NCBI RefSeq assembly: GCF_004798665.1
Contig: NZ_CP039292.1
Coordinates: forward strand, 1,178,001-1,242,000
Origin: Actinomyces procaprae
GTDB lineage: Bacteria > Actinomycetota > Actinomycetes > Actinomycetales > Actinomycetaceae
Direction of reading: 5' to 3'
DNA: 64,000 nt
The notes under the pieces are model-generated. The model was not told the DNA's origin and did not search any database. It saw only the letters and a list, made by a program, of their open reading frames with translations. Shown here in pieces: positions 36,799 through 45,100 of the stretch (positions within the stretch are counted from its first letter, which is position 1; each line of letters begins with the position of its first letter). The translations under genes and the position numbers were made by a program.

Positions 36799-39254
36799 CA
36801 ACGATCTCCCGATACACCCCCTCCACCATGCCCGGTGAGCAGCTCGAGCGCCTGTTCGTGGCGCGCGAGCGGATCCTGGACCGGCTCGTGGAGCGCGTGG
36901 AGGCGCTGGGAACCACCCCGAGCCCGCATCACACCCTCCTGGTCGGGCCGCGGGGGGCGGGCAAGACCCACCTCATCGCCCTGGTTGCACATCGCGCCCG
37001 CCGCCTGATTGCGGGCGGCCAACTAATGCGCATAGCGTGGTTGCCCGAGGACCCGTGGACGATCGTGTCCTACGGGAGACTGCTGGCGGCCATCCTTAAC
37101 GCGGTAGGAGAGGAGCCCGACTCGCCTCCCAGCGAGGACCAGCTCGATGCGCAACTGCGCGCCTCGCTGCGTACCAACGGCCCGGTACTGCTGCTCATGG
37201 AGAACGTGGACCAGATCCTCAATGCGATTGGCGACCTCGGCCAGCAGCGCCTGCGGAATCTCTTCCAGACCGAGCCCGGTATTCTCCTGATCGGTTCCAC
37301 GACGACGCTGGACCGGGTACTTGCCGATGAGGCCTTCCCCTTCTTCGACTTCTTCGACACGATCCGCCTTGAGCCCTTCTCCGCCCGGGAGGCCCAGGAC
37401 ATGCTGCGGGCTCTCGCCCACGAGGGCGAGGACAGTGCGCTGGAGGAGCGGCTGGAAGACGCCGACGCCGTCGCCCGCATTCACACCATCGCGCACCTGG
37501 CGGGCGGCCAACCACGATTGTGGGCGCTGCTCGGCAGCGTGCTGACGGTGGAGCAGGTGGATAACATCACCGATCTTCTGCTCAGTCGCTTCGACGATCT
37601 CACCCCCTACTATCAGGAGCGGCTCGCGCGGCTCTCACCGCAGCAGCGGCTCGTCGTCGCCGAACTGGCTGCGGCCGACCGGCCACTGCCGGTCAAGGCG
37701 ATCGCCGAGCGCGTGGGTGCGGACCAGCGCAGCGTGGCCAAGTCGGTGAACGACCTGGCGGACCAGGGCTGGCTCGCCGCAGTCTCAACCCCGTTCGCCC
37801 ATCTGCTCGACCGGCGCAGGACCTACTACGAGCTGGCCGAGCCGCTGGCTCGGCTCGCCTTCCAGATCAAGGAGTCCCGTGGTGAGCCGCTTAAGCTCAT
37901 CATTGAGTTCCTGGTCAACTGGTTCGACGCCGAGGAGCTGCACGCATCGGGAAGGAACGAGTACGCCCGCGCCGCGCTGGAAATGATCGACCAGGATGAG
38001 ACGCTCAGCCTTGTGCGCGGCCTGACGAGTCTTCCTGCTGTGCGCCGCCCCTCGCTCGCCCTGATGGGCCGGGTTGAGGACGCTCTTGCCGCTCTTGCCG
38101 GCGGAGATGCCGAGCCGGTTATGAGCCTGCCGAGCACGCTGCGGCAGGCGATAGAACTGCGTTACGGTGACGATGAAGGCATCACTGGCATGCGCCTGCT
38201 GCTGCTTGAACGCGCGCTGACGGAAGTGGGGAATGTGCCGCAGGCGGACTCGCAGGAGGCGTGGCTGTCACGTGCCGAACGGCTCGACGGCGAGGCGCGG
38301 TCTCACCAAAGCCGCCTTATGCATGTGCGTTGGCTGGCCGCCGGCTGGCGTCTGGGTGAGGCTGAGGCGGCGCTCTCGACGATTCCGCCGGGGATTGAGC
38401 ATGTCGATGGTCAAGAGGCGCTCGCTGATGCCTATCAGGCCTCGGGGCGGGTATCGGAGGCCGTCGAGTTGTATAAGCAAGTAGTTCAGGACCGCCTGCG
38501 GCTGCTGGGTCCGGACCATCCCGGTAGTCTAGCAAGCTGCAACAACCTTGCCAGTGCTTACCAATCGGTCGGACGGCTCGCTGCGGCTATCGACCTGTAT
38601 CAGCAGGTCCTGGACGACAGTATGCGGGTCCTCGGGTCAGACCACTCCAACACTCTTACCGTTAGCAATAATCTTGCTAGTGCTTACCATTCGGTTGGGC
38701 GGCTTGATGAGGCTGTCGACCTGTACCGGCAGGTTTTGCAGGATCGTTTGCGTGTTCTAGGTCCAGACCATCCCGGCACTCTGAATGCTCGCAGTAACCT
38801 TGCTGGTGCTTACCATTCGGTTGGGCGGCTTGATGAGGCTGTCGACCTGTACCGGCAGGTTTTGCAGGATCGTCTGCGCGTCCTGGGGCCCGACCACCCC
38901 GACACCTTGATCAGCCGCAACAATCTCGCATACGCCTACTATTCGGTTGGGCGGCTTGATGAGGCTGTCGACCTGTACCGGCAGGTTTTGCAGGATCGTC
39001 TGCGCGTCCTCGGCCCGGACCACCCCCACACCCTGGCCAGCCGCAACAATCTCGCCTACGCCTACGAGTCGGCGGATCGGGTGGGGGATGCCATCGGTCT
39101 GTACGAGGAGGCACTTGAGGCGGCGCTGCGTGTTCTGGGGCCGAACCAGTCTCAGACCTTGGCAATCCGTGAAAACCTCGCAACCGCATACCGCTTGGTA
39201 GGGCGCCCGGAGGATGCTGAGAACCTGCTGGCCGAGTGGCCCTCCGGGGGCTGA
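36795..39254 (+). CDS. STAND-like ATPase with C-terminal kinesin-light-chain-type TPR repeats
   Basis: The 819-residue protein has Walker A GPRGAGKT at 51-58, a Walker B region VLLLMENVDQIL (131-142; Glu-Asn form seen in ORC/STAND ATPases), a sensor-like LLIGSTTTLD, then a winged-helix segment (LPVKAIAERVGADQRSVAKSVNDL) and a helical spacer. From about residue 545 there are TPR units of exactly 42 residues; LGPDHP-type motifs recur at 571, 613, 655, 697, 739 and 781, and the protein ends at the last unit. TPR arrays in STAND proteins usually sense a ligand or partner. No nuclease, TIR, protease or membrane effector is visible. It overlaps the preceding ATPase gene, and the two are likely one system. 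Confidence 0.8.
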   Translation: MTTISRYTPSTMPGEQLERLFVARERILDRLVERVEALGTTPSPHHTLLVGPRGAGKTHLIALVAHRARRLIAGGQLMRIAWLPEDPWTIVSYGRLLAAILNAVGEEPDSPPSEDQLDAQLRASLRTNGPVLLLMENVDQILNAIGDLGQQRLRNLFQTEPGILLIGSTTTLDRVLADEAFPFFDFFDTIRLEPFSAREAQDMLRALAHEGEDSALEERLEDADAVARIHTIAHLAGGQPRLWALLGSVLTVEQVDNITDLLLSRFDDLTPYYQERLARLSPQQRLVVAELAAADRPLPVKAIAERVGADQRSVAKSVNDLADQGWLAAVSTPFAHLLDRRRTYYELAEPLARLAFQIKESRGEPLKLIIEFLVNWFDAEELHASGRNEYARAALEMIDQDETLSLVRGLTSLPAVRRPSLALMGRVEDALAALAGGDAEPVMSLPSTLRQAIELRYGDDEGITGMRLLLLERALTEVGNVPQADSQEAWLSRAERLDGEARSHQSRLMHVRWLAAGWRLGEAEAALSTIPPGIEHVDGQEALADAYQASGRVSEAVELYKQVVQDRLRLLGPDHPGSLASCNNLASAYQSVGRLAAAIDLYQQVLDDSMRVLGSDHSNTLTVSNNLASAYHSVGRLDEAVDLYRQVLQDRLRVLGPDHPGTLNARSNLAGAYHSVGRLDEAVDLYRQVLQDRLRVLGPDHPDTLISRNNLAYAYYSVGRLDEAVDLYRQVLQDRLRVLGPDHPHTLASRNNLAYAYESADRVGDAIGLYEEALEAALRVLGPNQSQTLAIRENLATAYRLVGRPEDAENLLAEWPSGG
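38689..38999 (+). repeat. Near-identical DNA repeats inside the TPR region
   Basis: A 59-bp segment is identical at 38689-38747, 38815-38873 and 38941-38999, exactly 126 bp (one 42-residue TPR) apart. The wobble positions are the same too, so the identity is at the DNA level and not only in the protein. The flanking parts of each unit differ. This implies recent duplication or gene conversion among TPR units. Confidence 0.93.
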
Positions 39255-39294
39255 TGTCACGCGCGCGGCATCGGGCAGAGCGTGACGGACCCAT

Positions 39295-39360
39295 ATCTAC
39301 CGACCTCGGTACGTAACGTCTACCGACCTCGGTACGTAAGATCTACCGATCTCGGTGCGG
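39295..39360. repeat. 23-bp dispersed repeat, three units
   Basis: Two full units (39295-39317 and 39318-39340) and a partial third carry TCTACCGACCTCGGTACGTA with AC, AG or AT ends. Orientation equals that at 10175-10239 and 14153-14237. The array lies between the end of the TPR ATPase gene and the start of argS, about 50 nt before the argS start codon. Confidence 0.93.
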
Positions 39361-39410
39361 GATCCGGGATGGTTTCGGCGGGTCGGGGCGGTGCCGGTAC
39401 GCTGGCGTGC

Positions 39411-41087
39411 GTGACCCCAGAAGAGCTCGCCGAAGCGATCCGCAACGTCCTCATCGCCGCCGCCAGTGACGGCAGCCTCGCCCTGCCAGTGGAGGAGGTG
39501 CCGGTCCCCAAGGTCGAGCGCCCCCGCTCCCGCGAGCACGGCGACTGGGCCACCAACGTCGCCATGCAGCTGGCCAAGAAGGCCGGCACCAACCCGCGTG
39601 CCCTGGCCCAGCTGCTGGCCGAGCGCGTGGGCGCCCTGGACGGCGTCGCCTCCGCCGAGGTCGCCGGCCCCGGCTTCCTCAACATCCGCCTGGACGCCGC
39701 CAGCGCCGGCGAGCTCGCCCGCACCATCCTCACCGCCGGTACCGCCTACGGCACCAACGCCTCCCTGGCCGGCCAGCACATCAACCTCGAGTACGTCTCC
39801 GCCAACCCCACCGGCCCCGTGCACCTGGGCGGAGCCCGCTGGGCCGCCGTCGGCGACTCCCTGGCCCGCATCATGGCCGCCTGCGGCGCCGAGGTCACCC
39901 GCGAGTACTACTTCAACGACCACGGCACCCAGATCGACCGCTTCGCCCGCTCCCTGCTGTCCGCCGCCCGCGGCCAGGAGACCCCCGAGGACGGCTACGG
40001 CGGCAGCTACATCGGGGAGATCGCCGCCCGGGTGACCGCGGATGAGGCCGCCGCCGGCCGACCCGACCCCGCCACCCTGCCCGACGCCGAGGCCACCGAG
40101 GTCTTCCGCGCCCGCGGCGTCGACCTGATGTTCGCCGCCGTCAAGGCCGAACTGCACGCCTTCCGCACCGACTTCGACGTCTTCTTCCATGAGGACTCCC
40201 TGCACACCTCCGGCGCCGTCGAGCGCGCCATCGGCCGCCTGCGCGAGCGCGGCGTCATCTTCGAGGCCGACGGCGCCACCTGGCTGCGCACCACCGACTT
40301 CGGCGACGACAAGGACCGCGTCCTGATCAAGTCCGACGGCGACCCCGCATACTTCGCCGCCGACGTCGCCTACTACCTGGACAAGCGCGCCCGGGGCGCC
40401 GACTGCGCCATCTACCTGCTCGGTGCCGACCACCACGGTTACATCGGTCGCATGATGGCCATGTGCGCCGCCTATGGCGACGAGCCCGGCGTCAACATGC
40501 AGATCATCATCGGTCAGCTGGTCAACTTGGTGCGCGACGGGCAGCCGGTGCGCATGTCCAAGCGTGCCGGCACCGTGGTCACCCTGGAGGACCTGGTCGA
40601 CGCCGTCGGCGTGGACGCGGCCCGCTACGCCCTGGCCCGCTCCTCCATGGACTCCATGATCGACATCGACCTGAACCTGCTGGCCTCCACCTCCAACGAC
40701 AACCCCGTCTATTACGTCCAGTACGCCCACGCCCGCATCCGCTCCGTGGCGCGCAACGCCGCCGAGCGTGGCGTAACCCGCGAGGTCGGCTTCGACCCCG
40801 CCCAACTGGACACCCCCCACGATGCCCAGCTGCTGGGCGTGCTCGCCCAGTATCCGGCCATCGTCGCCCAGGCCGCCGCCCTGCGCGAGCAGCACCGCGT
40901 GGCCCGCTACCTGGAGACACTCGCCGCCGCCTACCACACCTGGTACGGCGCCACCCGCGTCACCCCGCGCGGTGACGACCCGGTCGACGCCGGGCACGTC
41001 GCCCGCCTGTGGGTCAACGACGCCGTCGGGCAGGTCATCGCCAACGGGCTGGGCCTGCTGGGCGTGAGCGCTCCGGAGCGCATGTGA
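39411..41087 (+). CDS. argS: Arginyl-tRNA synthetase
   Basis: ArgS charges tRNA-Arg. The 558-residue protein has the N-terminal tRNA-binding domain, the class I signature as [20 protein letters not shown] (HxGG form normal in actinobacterial ArgRS), [26 protein letters not shown], the KMSKS-like VRMSKRAGT, and a C-terminal DALR anticodon-binding domain. GTG at 39411 starts the family sequence [10 protein letters not shown]. It overlaps lysA by one base (TGATG) and is the first gene of the conserved argS-lysA-hom-thrB-rho group. Confidence 0.96.
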   Translation: MTPEELAEAIRNVLIAAASDGSLALPVEEVPVPKVERPRSREHGDWATNVAMQLAKKAGTNPRALAQLLAERVGALDGVASAEVAGPGFLNIRLDAASAGELARTILTAGTAYGTNASLAGQHINLEYVSANPTGPVHLGGARWAAVGDSLARIMAACGAEVTREYYFNDHGTQIDRFARSLLSAARGQETPEDGYGGSYIGEIAARVTADEAAAGRPDPATLPDAEATEVFRARGVDLMFAAVKAELHAFRTDFDVFFHEDSLHTSGAVERAIGRLRERGVIFEADGATWLRTTDFGDDKDRVLIKSDGDPAYFAADVAYYLDKRARGADCAIYLLGADHHGYIGRMMAMCAAYGDEPGVNMQIIIGQLVNLVRDGQPVRMSKRAGTVVTLEDLVDAVGVDAARYALARSSMDSMIDIDLNLLASTSNDNPVYYVQYAHARIRSVARNAAERGVTREVGFDPAQLDTPHDAQLLGVLAQYPAIVAQAAALREQHRVARYLETLAAAYHTWYGATRVTPRGDDPVDAGHVARLWVNDAVGQVIANGLGLLGVSAPERM

Positions 41088-42547
41088 TGAGCGCCGTACC
41101 CGCGGGCGAGGCCCCCCTCGGCACCCTGGCCGCCCCCGAACCCGAGGTTCGTCCCGACCTGTGGCCCTCGACCGCCAGGCGCGGCGCCGACGGCGCCCTG
41201 GAGATCGGCGGGCGCAGCGTGGGGGAGATCCTCGCCGACGCCCCCACCCCCGTGTTCGTCCTGGACGAGGCCGACCTGCGCGGCCGCGCCGCCACCTGGG
41301 CCGCCGCCATGGCCGAGGAGTTCTGGCCGGGCTACGGCATGAGCGGCGGCGAGGCCTACTACGCCGGCAAGGCCTTCCTGACCACGCGGGTGGCCCGCAC
41401 CGTGCTGTCCGAGGGGCTGGGCATCGACACCGCCTCCGCCGGAGAGCTGGCCGTGGGCGTGGCCGCGCTGGCCGCCGTTGACGGCGAGGCCGCCACCGCC
41501 CACGCCACCCGGCTGGGCCTGCACGGCAACGGCAAGACCCGCGCCGAGATCCGCACCGCGCTGGCTCACCGGGTCGGCCACCTGGTCCTGGACTCGGCCG
41601 AGGAGGTCGACCTGGCGGCCGCCGCCGTGCGCCGCCTGCGCGAGTCCGGTACCTACGGCCCCGCGGAGACCGGCTCGGTGATGCTGCGCCTTACCACCGG
41701 GATCCACGCCGGCGGGCACGAGTACATCTCCACCGCCCACGAGGACCAGAAGTTCGGCATCTCCGTGGCCACGGGTGCGGCGCTGGACGCCGCCCGCGCC
41801 GTCGTCGCCGCCCCGGAACTGACCCTGCACGGGCTGCACTCCCACATCGGCTCCCAGATCTTCGACCTGGCCGGATTCTGGGAGGCCGTCGGCGTCGTGC
41901 TGCGCCTGCGCCACCAGATCGCCGCGGCCACCGGGGTGCTGTGCGAGGAAGTGGACCTGGGCGGCGGCTACGGCATCGCCTACACCGGCGCCGACCCGGT
42001 CGCGCCCTCACCCGCCGAAGTCGCCCGCGCCCTGGCCGAGGCGGTCCGCTCCCTGTGCGCCGAACTCGGCGACGCCGTCCCGCACGTATCGGTCGAGCCC
42101 GGCCGCTCCATCGCCGGGCCGGCCATGGTCACCCTGTACACAGTGACCGGGCTCAAGCGCGTACAGCTGGGGGAGGGGGCCGCCCGCCTGTACGTGAGCG
42201 TGGACGGCGGCATGAGCGACAACATCCGCCCCGCCCTGTATGACGCCGCCTATACGGCCCTGGTGGCCAACCGGCGCCCCGACCCGGAGGCAGGACTGGT
42301 GCGTGCACGCGTGGTCGGCAAGCACTGCGAGAGCGGCGACGTGGTCGTGCGCGACGTGGACCTGCCCGCAGACCTGGCGGTGGGTGACGTGTTGGCAGTC
42401 CCGGCCACCGGCGCCTACGGGCGCTCCATGGCCTCCAACTACAACCTGTTCACCCGGCCCGGCGTCGCCTGGGTTGAGGGCGGCCGGCAGGGCTGGGTGC
42501 TGCGCCCGGAGACCATCGCCGACCTGCTCGCCCTGGAGGGAGACTAG
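41087..42547 (+). CDS. lysA: Diaminopimelate decarboxylase
   Basis: LysA makes lysine from meso-diaminopimelate using PLP. The 486-residue protein has the PLP lysine in AYYAGKAFLTTRVA, the specificity region DTASAGELAVG, GLHSHIGSQIFDL, EVDLGGGYGIAYTG, VSVEPGRSIAGPA, the CESGD motif (KHCESGDVV) supplied to the partner active site, and GAYGRSMASNYN. Its ATG overlaps the argS stop. Its stop overlaps the convergent vapC stop by two or three bases. Confidence 0.97.
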   Translation: MSAVPAGEAPLGTLAAPEPEVRPDLWPSTARRGADGALEIGGRSVGEILADAPTPVFVLDEADLRGRAATWAAAMAEEFWPGYGMSGGEAYYAGKAFLTTRVARTVLSEGLGIDTASAGELAVGVAALAAVDGEAATAHATRLGLHGNGKTRAEIRTALAHRVGHLVLDSAEEVDLAAAAVRRLRESGTYGPAETGSVMLRLTTGIHAGGHEYISTAHEDQKFGISVATGAALDAARAVVAAPELTLHGLHSHIGSQIFDLAGFWEAVGVVLRLRHQIAAATGVLCEEVDLGGGYGIAYTGADPVAPSPAEVARALAEAVRSLCAELGDAVPHVSVEPGRSIAGPAMVTLYTVTGLKRVQLGEGAARLYVSVDGGMSDNIRPALYDAAYTALVANRRPDPEAGLVRARVVGKHCESGDVVVRDVDLPADLAVGDVLAVPATGAYGRSMASNYNLFTRPGVAWVEGGRQGWVLRPETIADLLALEGD

Positions 42548-42945
42548 GCCGACGGTTCTGGCGGGTCGAGTGTGCGGAGCCCCCGTACACGTGCGGCTTT
42601 GGCCAGGCGCGCGTCATGAGTGAGTACCGTCACCGGGTCGCGCGGGTCATCCAGGATGAGAGCTGTGGCCAGGTGAATCGCATCCAGCGACTTGAGCTCG
42701 CCGGTCAGTGCCTTGGCTCGGTCTATCACGGCGTCATTGATTGCGCATAGCCCAATCATCCGCAGCGCCGTGTCAGCGACGGCCAGTGCATGCTTCTCCC
42801 GGCGCAACGCCCTGAATAACTCGAGTTCTAGCAATGCCGAGGAGAGCAGTCTGTCTTCCGTAGCAGCGAGGTGAGCGGAGACTGCCTCATGACCGGGTTG
42901 GGCCAGGAGCACTAGAAGCACGGCGGAGGTATCAAGGTAGATCAC
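42544..42945 (-). CDS. vapC: VapC-type PIN-domain toxin (RNase)
   Basis: The 133-residue protein is a PIN domain: MIYLDTSAVLLVLL (first catalytic Asp), SALLELELFRALRR (Glu), LKSLDAIHLATAL (Asp) and VTVLTHDARLAKAARVRGLR (last Asp). All four acidic positions are present, so an active site-specific RNase toxin is likely. The ATG overlaps the antitoxin stop (ATGA). The 3' end overlaps the convergent lysA stop, which places the pair in the lysA-hom gap of an otherwise conserved cluster. Confidence 0.9.
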   Translation of the reverse strand: MIYLDTSAVLLVLLAQPGHEAVSAHLAATEDRLLSSALLELELFRALRREKHALAVADTALRMIGLCAINDAVIDRAKALTGELKSLDAIHLATALILDDPRDPVTVLTHDARLAKAARVRGLRTLDPPEPSA

Positions 42946-43292
42946 CGTTCTTCCTCTCGTTCAGCCATGAAGTCGGCGTACAGCTGAGCGCCGTTTGGAA
43001 CATTGACACTGGGCAGCGGGCCGGTTCGCTCGCATGCGGCCTCTTGGATGAGTCCTTCGCGCAGTAGACGCTCATAGGGAGTCTCCTCGGCTTCGATCGG
43101 TACCAGACGGACGACCGGGCGGCCGCGGTCGGTGATGGTGACGGGACGCCCGGAGGTGACGACGTCGGCCACGATCCGCCCGGAGCGCTGATTGAGCTCG
43201 CGGAGGCTAACGGTGCGAGTGATTGCGCCGACGGCGGAGCCGGAGTGCTGCGCACGGGCGTCATGCGGACCGGGTGCGGGTTGCGCGTTCAT
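42942..43292 (-). CDS. vapB: Phd/YefM-type antitoxin partner of VapC
   Basis: The 116-residue protein has the Phd/YefM N-terminal DNA-binding pattern (ITRTVSLRELNQRSGRIVADVVTSGRPVTITDRGRPVVRLVPI) and a C-terminal tail ending DFMAEREEER that should wrap the toxin. About 25 low-complexity residues precede the family start, so the true start may be downstream. A TCTACA-N3-TCTACA direct repeat lies about 20 nt upstream of the ATG and may be its operator. The name follows the PIN toxin partner. Confidence 0.88.
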   Translation of the reverse strand: MNAQPAPGPHDARAQHSGSAVGAITRTVSLRELNQRSGRIVADVVTSGRPVTITDRGRPVVRLVPIEAEETPYERLLREGLIQEAACERTGPLPSVNVPNGAQLYADFMAEREEER

Positions 43293-43312
43293 GGCTGGAT
43301 TCTCCCAAATGT

Positions 43313-43327
43313 TCTACATGCTCTACA
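43313..43327. promoter_or_regulatory. Direct repeat upstream of the vapBC pair, possible operator
   Basis: TCTACA at 43313-43318 and 43322-43327 (TGTAGA on the coding strand) lie 20-35 nt upstream of the antitoxin start in an A/T-rich patch. Toxin-antitoxin pairs usually repress themselves from such short repeats; binding here is inference. Confidence 0.45.
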
Positions 43328-43459
43328 AGAGTCTGCCCGGCGGCTGCGCCCCCTGAGCCATTGGGGGAAGTCCCCTACTCCTTGAGGAGGAGCACCAGGG
43401 GGCTGCGGTTCCACCCCGGGGACGTACTGCGCGGGTGAGATCTTCCTTACGCTCTGGGC

Positions 43460-43726
43460 ATGGACACGATGCGTTCTTCCCTGGAGACCCCGCCCCCGGC
43501 GTGGGGCCGGAATGACACTCCGTCGGGTTACGGCCGCCGCGTCGCCAGGTGGGGGAGCGACGGCATGCTGGTTGTATGGGCGCTGTTGACATGTGTCCTG
43601 GTGGGCTTGCTGCTCGCCGTCGCCGTGACCCCGTCCCTGTACAGCGCCTCGGGGCTAGCGCTGAGCCTGTCGGCGCTGGTCGGCTGGGGTCTCCTCAGCG
43701 CAAGGGTGGTGCGCGGGCTGCGGTGA
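43460..43726 (+). CDS. Small membrane protein (two predicted helices)
   Basis: The 88-residue protein has a hydrophilic N-terminus of about 35 residues, then two hydrophobic segments (MLVVWALLTCVLVGLLLAVAV and GLALSLSALVGWGLLSA) and a short basic end (RVVRGLR). No family is recognised. Coding character is reasonable (codon bias like neighbours), but the ribosome site is weak. It lies in the accessory interval between vapBC and hom. Confidence 0.5.
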   Translation: MDTMRSSLETPPPAWGRNDTPSGYGRRVARWGSDGMLVVWALLTCVLVGLLLAVAVTPSLYSASGLALSLSALVGWGLLSARVVRGLR

Positions 43727-44619
43727 GCCTGGGCAGGGGCGCCCCACCGCCACACCCGGGTACGCATCCCACGCCCACCAGCACCCAACTCACCAGACCC
43801 CCAAACCGCAAGATCCGAATAACTGAGGCGCATTAACCTGAGCGTGGCGCCCATCGGCGGGCCGATCTCGGCAGGCAGTGCCGAGGGCGGTGTTATTCGC
43901 TCGCAGGTTGCCGCAGGGCCGGTCGCGCTAATCGGTGGAGTCACTGTTCTCGGTATATGCGACCGAGCTCGCACCACCCGGCATACACGTGGTGTATACG
44001 GTATCCATCTGTGCTATTCCGGCTGTTCGTGTTTGTGGGTGTGGTTGGTGGGGGTGGGAGTTGTCGGCTGGGGTGCGGGGTCGGGCCTTGTCGTTGACGC
44101 CCGCGTCGCCGGGTGCGGGCAGGTCGGGTGCCGGGCGTGTTTTCCCGGGTGGGATCTGGCGCGTAGGCCGGCGCGGGGCCTGACGGTTCGTACCTTTGGT
44201 TGACGGTTCGGCACATAGCGCCGACGATTCGTACCTTCCGGCGACGGTTCGGCACCCAGGGGTACGTACCGTCGCCGGAAGGTACGAATCGTTGACCAGA
44301 AGGTACGAACCGTCGCGTGAACGTACGAATCGCCGGCCGGAGGGCGTGAGCTGCCGGGCGAGCATCCGAGTCCTCCCATCCCAACCGCCGCATTCCGGAG
44401 GGATCCGCCGGGAATCGGCGTATCCGTCGGCATCTGCCGTGACCCGCCCAGGCTCACGACGATCAATCACGCCCGTCCCACCCGCACCTGCCAGAGCGGC
44501 CCCGCCGGGACGTCCACAACGACCGCCACCAGGCCCTCACCTGCACACCACCGCATCCTCAAACGCGAAGAGCCGCTATTCCTCCGGCCTGGCCGGGGAA
44601 GATCTGGCCGGTACGCAAT
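43727..44619. other. Gene-free accessory interval between the small membrane protein and the broken gene
   Basis: Nearly 0.9 kb has no convincing gene. It contains the head-to-head repeat array at 44181-44342 and a small palindrome ATACAC-GTG-GTGTAT at about 43983-43997. A short in-frame stretch near 43935 reads ESLFSVYATELAPPGIHVV, similar to the C-terminal helix region of short-chain dehydrogenases, and may be a fossil fragment. The other open frames here read through repeats and look spurious. Confidence 0.55.
44181..44342. repeat. Eight-unit, head-to-head 20-bp repeat array
   Basis: Four forward units (44181, 44201, 44222, 44242) of the form TGACGGTTCGTACCTTNNGG are followed by four inverted units (44262, 44282, 44303, 44323) of the form GTACGAACCGTCG. 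The two inner units create a perfect 25-bp inverted repeat (44224-44248 with 44268-44292, 19-nt loop). This family is unrelated in sequence to the TACCGACCTCGG repeats. Confidence 0.9.
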
Positions 44620-44982
44620 GTGAAGGTGCGTGAGAAGAAAGGATCGGAGTGCGCTCAAGGCGTCGAGCTGCTCCGTGAAGTAATTGCCCGCCGCTTGCCG
44701 GAGTTGAACCTGGACCGGCTACTGGATGATCAGGTGGACAGTCTGATCCGTTAATCCGGTGAACTGTTCCGGGACTTGTTCCTACAGGTCTCCGATCTGT
44801 TGGCCAAGCAAGGGGGCTTCCCGGTGGATGATAAGAAGATAGAAAGCGTCTGGTGCAAGGAGCGTTCCCACGTCAACGTGGGGCGGGTGGCGCAGGCCCG
44901 GGGTGATTCCGAAACCGCTGACGCCCCGACCCGGGAACACGAGCAGATCACGCGGCTCATTGAGGAGCAGGCTGAGGCCTGA
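44620..44982 (+). pseudogene. Broken gene with an in-frame TAA, product unrecognised
   Basis: One reading frame runs from about 44620 to 44982 with a single TAA at 44752-44754. Before it: ECAQGVELLREVIARRLPEL then LDRLLDDQVDSLIR; after it: SGELFRDLFLQVSDLLAKQG then FPVDDKKIESVWCKERSHVNVG, ending IEEQAEA. Both halves look like one helical protein, so the stop is probably a mutation. The frame stays open upstream of 44620 without a clear start, so the 5' end is also lost or unclear. I do not recognise the family. Codon use is more AT-rich than in the neighbours. Confidence 0.5.
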
Positions 44983-45100
44983 CCCCGATTCTGCTGCAGC
45001 TCACCGAACCGGGGAAGCGCCAACTCCTCGGCGCCGCCTATGCTGTGCCGAGTCACGCTCGCCCGCCCCGGCGAGCCCGCACACACTCGAGGTGGTTCCC

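Noticed and set aside
39297..40997. Long open frame opposite argS
   Set aside because: Shadow of argS with Gly/Val-rich low-complexity translation, ending in repeat-derived residues.
43844..44470. Several 80-180-residue open frames around the 44181-44342 repeat array
   Set aside because: They translate the repeat units (e.g. repeated RFVPSG-like peptides), a sign of spurious frames.
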